Assembly (NCBI GenBank): GCA_003049465.1
Contig: PYSS01000056.1
Coordinates: 62,001-126,000, forward strand
DNA length: 64,000 nt
Source of the DNA: Magnaporthiopsis rhizophila
Taxonomy: Eukaryota; Ascomycota; Sordariomycetes; Magnaporthales; Magnaporthaceae
Reading direction: 5' to 3'
Position 1 is the stretch's first letter, and every line of letters starts with the position of its first letter. Shown here one piece after another: positions 10,609 through 20,559 of the stretch. The notes beneath the pieces were generated by a model. That model searched no databases. It was given only the letters and a program-made list of their open reading frames with translations, and was not told where the DNA came from. The position numbers and the translations under genes are program-made.

Positions 10609-11706
10609 ATGTCTTATGCACCCGCAAGCCCGGATCTAAGCTCGTTTTACAGCGGCTCGACATCCACCCAGACTACAAGTACCACGGCCACCCAGATCGG
10701 CCGCACAGGACCGCTCGCACCCAGCGCCTCGTCTAGCTTTTCGCTGCCCGTCAGCCCCACCCCAACCATCCACCAGTCATACACACACTATCATCAGCAG
10801 CAGCCATACCAGCAGCAGCGGCGCGAGTATATTGGAGCACAATTTCCGTCGCATCATTCGCCGTCGCACCTGGACGCACATCACCAGCCGGCCTATTCAC
10901 CCAAGTCGCCAGTGTCGTCTCCATCCGGGCCTCCTTGTTTGCCGCAGCAGACTCAGGCGCTCAACCTTCACTCGCCACGGTCACCACAGCCACCACGCGC
11001 GCCCCTCCAGCCTGCGTCGCTGAACTTCAACCAAGTCGCGTCACCGGTCCAAACACTATTTCATTCGTCATACGACACAAGCCAGCCGCAGCAGTTTTAT
11101 CAGCTGGAGCCGCCTCCCCAAACGTCCTCATTCTACGCCGCGCCACAGCAAAATTTTACGCAGCAACACGCTGACCCCAACTCCACTGGCCACTTGTACC
11201 AGCTGGAGCCTCCACCCCACATCAAATCTGAGCAGGAATACCATTTTCTCCCAGAAACCAAGGATCAAAAAATAAACATGCCGCCAAGACGGTCCACCCA
11301 GGCGGCCGTGCAGCCGCCGCCCGTCGACCCCTCACCAGTCAAGACCAGATTCCCAACCGCCAGGATCAAGCGGATCATGCAGGCGGACGAGGAGGTCGGT
11401 AAAGTCGCCCAGCAGACGCCAATTGCCGTGGGCAAGGCTCTGGAGCTGTTCATGGTCGCCTTGGTGTCTAAGAGCCACGATATCGCCAAGGACAAGGGCG
11501 CAAAGAGGGTGACTGCACAGCACCTTAAGCAGGTGGTCGAGTCGGACGACCAGTGGGACTTTCTGCGCGAGATCGTCGGCAGAGTTTCCGAGACTGAGGA
11601 CAAGGCCAAGGCTGGGCGGGCCAAGGCTGAGAGCTCGAGCGACGAGGAACAGCAAGTTGAGGTCAAAAAGAAAGGCCGAGGCGGAAGGAAAAAGAAGACG
11701 GCCTGA
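10609..11706 (+). CDS. BUR6: NC2-alpha / Bur6 histone-fold transcription regulator with long N-terminal extension
   Basis: Single exon, 365 aa. The C-terminal part has the histone fold of NC2-alpha (Bur6/DRAP1): TRFPTARIKRIMQADEEVGK, an alpha-2 helix beginning QQTPIAVGKALELFM, then KRVTAQHLKQVVESDDQWDF. NC2 is a TBP-binding heterodimer with NC2-beta that represses or tunes RNA polymerase II preinitiation complexes in the nucleus. A basic tail (KKKGRGGRKKKTA) ends the protein. Residues 1-223 are rich in Ser, Pro, Gln and His and contain YQLEPPP twice (near 11100 and 11200). An internal ATG at 11278 would give 142 aa, closer to the compact family length. I keep 10609 because the frame is continuously open and compositionally protein-like. 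Confidence 0.85.
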   Translation: MSYAPASPDLSSFYSGSTSTQTTSTTATQIGRTGPLAPSASSSFSLPVSPTPTIHQSYTHYHQQQPYQQQRREYIGAQFPSHHSPSHLDAHHQPAYSPKSPVSSPSGPPCLPQQTQALNLHSPRSPQPPRAPLQPASLNFNQVASPVQTLFHSSYDTSQPQQFYQLEPPPQTSSFYAAPQQNFTQQHADPNSTGHLYQLEPPPHIKSEQEYHFLPETKDQKINMPPRRSTQAAVQPPPVDPSPVKTRFPTARIKRIMQADEEVGKVAQQTPIAVGKALELFMVALVSKSHDIAKDKGAKRVTAQHLKQVVESDDQWDFLREIVGRVSETEDKAKAGRAKAESSSDEEQQVEVKKKGRGGRKKKTA

Positions 11707-13747
11707 CCCACACGGCTGCAACCCTCTTGTTTTTTTTTTTTTTTCTAGTCTCTTTCCATGTTTGGCGCGGCGCGTTTCTGTATCTTCCTTTATTTTTTTT
11801 TATGGCGTCTTTGTCTTCATGCCCTAACGAAAGCATGACATGTTGACGCTGGTCCCTTGGTACTTGCTGGCCCGCACATGAGCGGAGGGTCAGGTTATGG
11901 CGTTTGGAGGTGAGGAGGGAAGGCATGTTACATCGGCGTTGGGCTTCATACCCGACCAAAACAGCCCGCAAAGCAAAAAGGGCGTGGCATAGTTTAGGTT
12001 TTTTTTTTTCTTTTGGCGTTTGGAGGTGGCAGCCTGTCGAACCTCTCTACTGGTGTTATTTCTTCACTGGATGTACTTGACCCACATTGCCGTTATGATC
12101 CGATATAAGGAAGAAGAGTGTCTTGGACTGGTGCTAAGCTAAATAGACGAGAATCACCGGCGTCTTGGATTTTCCAAGCTTATGGCGAGGGGAAAAGATG
12201 GTTGGTGTCAGGCCGACTATTAATGTATTTCTATGTAGTGTATAAGTGCAGGGAAAGGATGGCCTGCAGGTGCCCCATCGGAATCGCAATCAAGACAGAT
12301 CGATGTGATACAGTTGGTACCAACTTGCAGGGATGATGTCCACCGACAGGCGGGAGTGCAAGCCCACAACAACTCAAGGGACCACCTAGGCACATTGTGT
12401 GAATTTTTAGGAGGTCCAGTCATCCGGCAACAGGGTTGGTATTGCTTGAGATGCTCCTTGCTTCGGATTTCGGATCCCGGAACATCCATCCAATCAAGTG
12501 CATGCTTACCGATATCCGTCGTGTTCAGCCGGGTACTGGCAATACAGTACCTTTCGTGGACAAGCTGTGAAAATCCGCTACCGACTACCGACTGGTCGGG
12601 GCTCCCGCACAGTACAGTACGACATAGGTTGGGGCTGAGTTGCAGCAAGCAAGAAAACATACCTAGTAATTCGTCACGCGACCGCTTAGCTGCGCCGTTG
12701 AAAAGCTTCTCTTGGTGTGGCCGAAGCAGACGTTGGAACCGGCCAAAACGGTTCGTTTTCTGCATGGCTCTAATTCAACCTTCCATACCAAACGACGCCC
12801 GCATGAAAAGCCCGGATCCCATTGTCGGCCGAAAATTGAGAGCAGAGCAGAGACACCCAGGATACCTAGGTGGGAACTTGCAGCGGTTTGCTCTGTTGAT
12901 CTCCTGTTGCCCGCCGTTTCTTGTCAGCGTCTGGTGCCACCATACCAGCGCTGGTCTATTATTGCATTGGCACGTGCTGGGTAGGCAATCGCCTGGCGCA
13001 CGGCGATAACAGGGCTGCTGGACGGGCGGCCGGGTAGTGGCTTGCACCTCCACCCACCCCCTAACACCCCCTCATTCCTGGCTCCCTGCGCCTGATCCTT
13101 CAGTGGACATCCGCGCTTCCTTCCCGGCCGGCGAAGGACACATGTAGGTGTCGACCGATAGGGTTTATGCGGTGACGTGTACGATGGCAATACGGTAGGC
13201 GTGGGTAGACATTAGGACTACTACGAAGAGAGCACGGCTTCCATAGACGTCGGGGTGATTGCCTCAGCTACGCTACGCGACAAGGGGTGCCAGGATGGTG
13301 CGGGTATCAGCATCCTGCTTTCTGGGGTAGACCGGGCTACACCCAGTGATAAGTTGCCTGGGCTCATCCAGCTCCCCCATGCAAACACCCCACCATTTTT
13401 GTTTTCACAGCAGGTGTTCGCGGGTTGAGGCACCGTGAGATTGATTGATTGATTGATATAATTGAACCAGGCACATGGATGCTGCTCGCTGTCTCTTGTT
13501 CCCAGCCTCTCCCCACCCTTTTGTTGCTTGTCTTGCCATACTACGCTTGGCCAACCATCCATACCACTCTGCTCGCCTATACTCCCTCCTCCGATCGCCG
13601 CCGTCCCGTCCCTCTGCAGACCTCGCACCAACCAAGCCAGACCCCTAACACACCGCTGCGGGACCGCACGAACCCCCCAAAGCGCCTGCTGGGGACCATG
13701 AGATGCTGCTGACACTTGGTCCCCGACGATCCCCGGGGTAACTCGAC
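11707..13747. other. Intergenic, 2.0 kb
   Basis: NC2-alpha 3' region with T runs at 11731-11744 and 12000-12010, then mixed sequence with no recognisable gene. A (GATT)n tract sits at 13439-13457. The 234-codon frame at 12305-13009 has no family motif and is of a length expected by chance in this much sequence. Confidence 0.4.
13439..13457. repeat. (GATT)n tract
   Basis: Short tetranucleotide repeat in the 5' region of the gene starting at 13748. Confidence 0.85.
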
Positions 13748-16499
13748 ATGTCCGCCCAAGACCGACCGCAACCACCACTCAGCAGGCTACCCGAGATTGA
13801 GGAGGACAAGCCCTTCTCGTCGCTTTTTGGAGGCGCCTTTGACATGGCCACCGTCGAGTCCACCGCCCAGCTCGCCGACAGCAGCATCTTCGTAACGCCC
13901 TCGGGCAGTCGCTTCCGCATCCAGCGCCTGGCCGACCCCGTCCCCAGCTCCGCGTCCGAGAAACCCCAGTCGTCGAGCGTGAAATTGCCGCCGCAACAGC
14001 GCGAGAAACCACAACGACCACCATCGCCGCCACCCGAACCCCCAGTGTCAATCGTCATTCCCGCGACAGCGCCGCCGAAGCCCCCGCCGACCGCGCAAGC
14101 GACCAGCTCGCCGCCTATTCAGCCACCCCAGCCGCGCTTCCAATTACATACCCGTCCTCCACAACCGTCTCGCGCCCGAGTCGATCGGGGTTCCAGCGCC
14201 GCATCTCCGACACAACCCGCCTCCTCGCCGCCGTCCGCATCGTCCCCAAGGTCGTCGATCGGCTCGATTATCTCGCAGCGCCTCGGCGCGCTGGGAGTCG
14301 GGCGGAACTCCAGCAGGAGGGACTCGAATACGCAGCGCGCCCTTGCCGACGGCAACCCGGCCGCCATGGTGGAAGCGCTCAGCCCTGGAGACCAAGGGTT
14401 CGGAGCCTCGGCACTATATTTCCACTCGGACGGGGGCGCGCAAGCCGCCGAGACCTTGACGGACTCGCAGTCCGCCGACAGGCTAGCGTTCGGGCCGGAT
14501 CCAGCACCAGAATCCCACGTTGCCGGCTCCCCGCACCCACAGTCGGATACCTACCGCGGGTTCCCCGACTACCAGGAGTCGCCGGCTTTCGGCAGCCTCC
14601 CCTCAGCTTCGCGCTCCGACCCGCGACTGCAGCACCCGAGTTTATTGCACCGCGCAAGCACCACCGGCCATACACATTCCCGAGCGTCTACCGCCAGCGA
14701 CCTCGCAGGCCCGGAGTTCACAAGTCTAGACCCTTTCTCGCCTCCAGCATATGCTCAGGATGCGCCGCCCGCTGTGCAGCATCGGGGACAGCACAGCGCT
14801 GGCTTCGCCGGAGGCAGCCTCCAGTCGACCTCGGGGAAGCAGGCAGGGGCAACGCCGTCGCCGCGCAGCCAGTCTCTGCCCTCGTTGATGGAGTATTCGG
14901 TGGTACATACACCACCATCACATCCTCCAGACGGCTCTCCTCAGCTTTCTTCCATAGCCGGTGGCGGCGCGGCCGCAACCGCTACTCCTGCCACGCCCGA
15001 CGCCGGAGGAGACACAGACCGCGGACGCACCTATTTCTATGATACCCAGACGCCCGTGTTCGTGCGGCTCCACTCGCCCGGCCCGCCGCAGTCGTCGTCA
15101 TCGGCTCCGTCGTCGAGCGAGGCGGCAGCCTCGTCGCCCCGGGCCACCGTCGCGGCCACTGATACCAGCTCCACAGCCGGGAGTCGGGACCGCGACAACG
15201 TGCTCCCGGGCGAGGAGGTGCTTTACGACGGCGCCGTCGGGAGCGGGCATGCGCTCGCAGGTCCTTTCGAAGACGGCCGCCTCAAGGTGTTTCGCAACAG
15301 CCTCTCGCGCGACCTCAGGTTCTACTGCAAGCTGGGCAACAACAGTGAAACCCTGTGGATGAAGGGCACAAAGGCACGCCTCGTGCCCCTGTACGGATAC
15401 GACCAGCGGTCGCTCACCGTGCAGATCCGGGACGGCGATAGCGACCTGGAGATGCGGCAGCGGCAGCAGTTGCAGCAGCAGCAGCAACAGCAGTACGACG
15501 TGCTGCCCAACGGCCCCGTGGCCATGTACCAATTCACGGAGCTCAAGGACCTTTTTGCGTTCCAGAGCCAGCTGACGGGCGAGCAGGTGATACTCGACAT
15601 CTCGAGCGTCAAGTGGATCAGGCTGGCAAAGGCGAACAGCCGCTCGATCGAGATGTACTCGAGCGTGCGGCTGCAGATATGGCACGAGCCCAGGTCGCGC
15701 AGGGCTACGCAGTCGGACGTGGCCTCGTTCGTCACGGCCGGCACGGCGCTGTCGGGGCCGCTGAGGGAGAGGGTGATCCCCAACTCGTCGAGGCTTATGA
15801 TCTTCCTCAGCAGGTCGGAGCAATATATTACTTCTTTTAGTAAGGTCCCTTTCCGTCGTTTCGCTTCTTTCCCCCATTATTTTCTTGGGGTATCAAGAGA
15901 CCCTGGCAACCCTTGCTTGCTCGGATCGGGGAACCATGGAAAAAGTACTAGAGTTTTAACAGGTGACACCTGCACAGTCACGGACGATATAGAGATGGAG
16001 GCAAAAGGCCACACCTCTGCAAGTCTAAAACCTCGAAAATACAGCGGTGGCTTTCTCGACAGGCGGAGCTCAAGACCTGCTGGAATAAGGGGTAAGTGTC
16101 TGGCCCACCCGTTTAGGTACCTGTAGATCAAGGCTAGGCGCTAAAAACCACGACCATTTGCCCTCTAGCCCGCCTCGAGAAGAAAACAGGCTCAGAACCG
16201 GCCGGTCTGTCTATACCCGGCGAGCCATACAACCCGGATGTTGAACAGACTTTTGACTTGTATAAAACATTCGAGATTGAGTTTGAAAGCTCTCCCAGTA
16301 CGTTTGTCTCACTTTTCGGAACATGCCATCACGCAATGCTGACAACGCACCGTAAACTATAGGCCAAATCAACTTTGTCCAGGCCTGGAACGAGGTCATA
16401 GAAGCGCGGCGGAAGCAGCGGGCGAGGTTAGCCAAGATCCAGGAGGATATGACCAAGCACACCTTTTCGTCAAGAGCGGCATTGGACATCTGGACGTGA
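13748..16499 (+). CDS. Unrecognised fungal protein with conserved-looking C-terminal half
   Basis: Exons 13748-15839, 15963-16091, 16169-16297 and 16363-16499 encode 828 aa. Every intron has GT..AG ends (GTAAGG, GTAAGT, GTACGT donors) and all junctions are phase 1. Residues 1-470 are Ser/Pro/Ala-rich and probably disordered. From about residue 490 the sequence becomes globular (VLYDGAVGSG, FRNSLSRDLRFYCKLGNN, LVPLYGYDQRSLTVQIRDGD), is interrupted by a Gln run near residue 580, and continues with FQSQLTGEQVILDISSVKW. The last exons are charged and helical (AWNEVIEARRKQRARLAKIQ). I do not recognise the family; the globular part could be a PH-like or other beta fold, but that is a guess. There is no signal peptide or membrane segment. 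Confidence 0.78.
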
Positions 16500-16742
16500 A
16501 CGTATGAAGCGAGGGAAGGAGATATGATGATTTTGCTTGTCTGTCGTTCATCTTTTGGGACCTGTGGTCATTTTTTTTTCTGGGTATTTTCAAAGCGAGG
16601 CGCGTCTTGTCATGATTCCCATGGGATTTTGTTCTTGGTTCTTCGTCTTTATCTTTGGTGGTTCGTTTTCACCAGGCGAGATGTTGGCATGCAGCACGCA
16701 TATCATTGGTGGTGTGCTTGGGTCATTGGACAGCGACCAAGC

Positions 16743-16781
16743 TACCTACCTACCTGACTACCTAGGTACCTACCTATCTAT
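16743..16781. repeat. Cluster of TACCTA / CCTAGGTA palindromic motifs
   Basis: Repeated CTACC units around a central CCTAGG palindrome. Similar clusters occur at 31454-31504 and 35082-35126. Confidence 0.7.
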
Positions 16782-19720
16782 CATGAGAGGGTTACTTGGG
16801 GGCTGTGAGGGCATCTCTGTCTGGTTCTCAGTTGCGGGAGAATCCTTCTTTGCCCCGGTGAGCATACGATGTCGCCGGGCGAGTTGATCCTTCTTCTCGC
16901 CTTGTCGGCCTCGCCTCGGCCACGTCTCCTATTTACGTCCCCTGTCGTGTCTCTGGCAACGAACCACCACCACCGGCACGCCTCCGGATCGACAGGTATG
17001 GAATCTGCTTTTTTGGGGGGCGCCAAGAAGAGCCGAGAGGTAACGTGGTAGGGTCGCCGTTGAACCAGCGCGAGGTTGAAGGTTGTGTGCGCGGGAAGGG
17101 GAGACTCGCTGGTAATCTAATCCGCCGCCACCACTCTGCGTCATCATCAGAGGGCATCGCAAACCCCGAGTGGCCCGGAGCGGAATCCCCGTTGGGTTTC
17201 TGCGGTGTTAAGAGCAGTGCTAGATCTGGACGGCTTGGTGGCGTTTCTTTTTGTTTTTGTTTTTTTGTTCCTTCCTTGTTATGCCAATATCGAGATCTAG
17301 ACTTCCTGGGCGGGGAAGAAGGGGAGGAGTGGGATGCTAAATAAGCAACGGAACCCCCGCGTAGTCAGGAGCTTTTACTGTATTCGGGCTGGACGTTCGT
17401 AATGTACCGGCGGCGGCTCGGGAGGGATCCCCGGACGCAGCCTAGGCAAAGAGAAGATCACATAGCGCCGAGGTTAGGTGTGTGATTTTGACCGATCCGG
17501 AAACGAGGCCGGCAACCCTGTGTTTCCTGATGTAAGGCCTCCAGGAAAGGATGCTCTCTACATAGGACCATCCAAGAACCAACCAAAAACATACCATGTA
17601 GGTAAGCAAATCTCCGGCCTAGGCTCTTTTTGCTTGTCATGGTCTAGCTCAATAGTGTTATGGTGCCTGGCAGAAAAACCATCGATAGTGATGGAGCGTG
17701 GGCGGCAGGGTGGAGAGGCAGGCCTTGTGTGTCAAAAATGCCGAGTCGGCTAGCACGGCGACAAGCCCGGGCCAAAATAATGCCGAATTGGGGAATATGC
17801 TACGCATCGGAACTCGGACCGCTCTCTTCGACGGGGCAGAGTGTGAGGGTGGGATGCACAAAACTGGGCGCGGCACAGGACTGCTGCTGCGGTTGCTGTG
17901 ACCGGTTGGATGTGCGCATGTACCGTCCCGGCTCATGTAGGTCCCTAGAAACTCCGCCATGACGGCATGGCTGATTGCAGCTTGTGCGGTGCAAGGTCAA
18001 CGGTGTGAGAGATAGCACCTAGACCTCGCTGGGGCTGATGCCACCAAAATGATTTCCTGGCTTCTGGGATCTCTGTGTGACGCTGGTGGCTGCACTGCAG
18101 GTACCGTCGACGTTATTGACGCCACCAAGCGCGAAGGAGCTGTTCAACTCATGCCATCGCGGTCCTAGCTACAGTGCCGAGAATTGCAGTCCTGGTCTCG
18201 CTTTGAACGGCGCTGCCGCCGAGTACAACACACCGGGCGTTCTAGCAGGGATCCTTCTGGTGATAGAAGAGATGAGTGCATGGTCTTTTGTTCGGAGGAG
18301 GCGGCTGTTGCCGTCATCGGTTGTTTTATTGGACGACAATGAGCGGTTCTGGCCGCGGTATCATTCACCTCTCGAGGGTTCAGACCGGGAAACAGTGGCA
18401 TGGTATTTGAAATCCTTTGTGGTTTTCCTGGAGGATTTCTCACATGCTCTCGCTGTTGTCTCCCTCCTGGCAGGCTTACGCAACCACGCTCGCTTCCACA
18501 TCCAGTGTCTGTTATCAGTCTTCTCCAGAGTCGGGTCAGGCGACAATGTCTGCTCATACGGCAATTCGACTGTCGGCCCCGAGCATCCGACTGAGGGCCG
18601 CAGTAAGCGCACGCGTACGTAGCACAGAGCAGAGTGCTGTGTGCTGACGCAAACATGTCGACGGCCTGCAGATAAAACGGCTGGCGTGGACTAGATTGCG
18701 GCTGAGTTGTGGAACCCGCTAGGCGATGAATTGACGTTGCATTGGTGACTTGCGGGACAAGCAGGCTGTTCCGAAAACAGCGCTGATTTTCGTCTCTCTT
18801 TTCTCTCTTCCTCTTCGCTGCCCGCCTAGTTCTCGGTTTGTCCCGACCCGCTTATAGCATGGACTTAATCTCGCCCAGTGGAACCGCTGTCGATGACAGC
18901 CCTGGAGGCGGGGCGGGATCTTTCTCCTTATTTCTCTTCTCCAGATTTGACGGCCCCCGTTTCCTTGTCGCACGGCTCGCTCGATGCCAAGTTGAGGCGA
19001 AGGGGAATTCGTGGGGAGCGAAAGCACAGGCAGTTGAGCGAGTCAGAATTGAGGCTTTGGCGGGTTTTCGTGGCTGGTGTGACAACCGGGCACCGCACCT
19101 ACACTTGGTTCCCCTCTCGGTCCCTGATTCGGAGTAGCTTCCATGCATGCCGCCGGTCTTCTTCGGGCGAGGGATGGGCGGGCAACCAATGCGCCGCTAG
19201 TAGGTAGTAGGGACAGTTGGCATGAGTTTTGACATGAGCCGTATGCACCTACTCGGAAGTCGGGTGGCGGTAGGCAGGGGCTTGGGCGGCTGGGGAGCTG
19301 GGGAAGGTCACGGAACCACCCCGCAAACAACCATGCCCAATTTCTCAAACCTTGGATCTCATCAGAAATATTCGGCGGCAAAACATAAAACCAACAAACA
19401 TACTGCGTTGCTCTCATCGAGGGTGGGGTGGACCAGAATCCGGGTGAAAGGGAACAACAATAACCGCAGACCAACAGACTTGATTTCCTATCTCGTGCGC
19501 GTGATGTGGTGTTCCCACCCAACGTCTGCAAGCAACCTCACGGAGGCGGGTAGGCAAGCGACGCTACCCCAGCTCAATGGGGTGTTGGACGTCGCCGCTG
19601 TGAAATTGATGCCAGGGCGTTTTTTCCCCTGTCGGTTTTGCATCTGGGCTACAAGGTCCACACGCACAACACATGGATCCCAGCTGGACGCCACTCGCTT
19701 CTTGATTGTCAATCGAACGA

Positions 19721-19745
19721 TTTTCTTTCTTTCTTTCTTTCTTTT
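19721..19745. repeat. (TTTC)n tract
   Basis: Six or so TTTC units on the plus strand within gene-free sequence upstream of the permease. Confidence 0.9.
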
Positions 19746-20559
19746 TATTTCTTGTTTTGGTCCGTCGTCGCAGCGCGAATTTTAGTGTGCAGTTTCATGC
19801 AAGCCACTGCCGTTTTTTTTTTTTCTTCCTCAATCAAACGGGCGCAATCAGAAGTTTCCAGCTAGGCGGTAGCCTCCTTCGAGATGGCCTTTTGCTTCGA
19901 TACCCTTTTGCTGTGACTGGTTCCCACCCGCACATCCACCACCATCCCTGCCTAGGGAACCATTTTGAACCCGGTTTCTCTCTCTTTCTTCCTCTTCACC
20001 TTTCCCATTTTTCCCTCAGAGGAAATGTCCACAATTCTCCCGTAACATTCCGTAACGGGGGCAGGCCTTCTTCTCCAGGGCCTGTGTGGAAGGATCAATA
20101 TCGGGCTAGCCCCCTCTTTTTTTCCCTTCTTTCCCCATCGACCCCAGGCCCGCCGCCGCCTGTTGACCTGTGCTTGTGCTGCTCGCCCCAGCCGTGCTGA
20201 CGCTGACCGACGGCGATTCTGAATCGGGGACGCCTCCTCGATCGACTAGTTTTCTTCTTTTGGACTCTGGCGAGGGGTCTTTTCTACTGCCACAGCGATT
20301 CCTTTTTGGCGCGACGCCGTCGTCGTCGCTGTTCCCGTTGCCCACGTTGTGGTATATACTGCGGCTGTCGACCTCCCCCATCGTCGCGTCCGGCGGTGGG
20401 CAAGGTCGCAGCCAGAAGAACTCTTTTCCCGCCCCTCTCTATTGAGCGACGCACGCGACACCGCCAGCAACGCGCTTGGCTTGCTTCTTTTCTTCTTTTC
20501 TTCCATTGCCCCGCGTGCTACAACTGCGTCGCGAGAGTGGCCCTTTCCCTTAGTCCACC

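Larger units (their letters stand above)
16500..20559. other. Intergenic, 4.1 kb, largest gap before the permease
   Basis: The gap holds a cluster of TACCTAGG-type motifs (16743-16781), a (TTTC)n tract (19721-19745) and pyrimidine-rich leader sequence up to 20559. Frames such as 18077-18622 (181 codons, GTG start) lack family motifs and codon bias. No gene is supported, and a non-coding transcript cannot be excluded. Confidence 0.4.

Noticed and set aside
12020..12050. Possible tRNA B-box (GGTTCGA on the minus strand)
   Set aside because: The following bases do not fit the B-box CC and no A-box or cloverleaf could be drawn.
18077..18622. 181-codon plus-strand frame
   Set aside because: GTG start, no motif, no codon bias, and a length expected several times by chance in this window.
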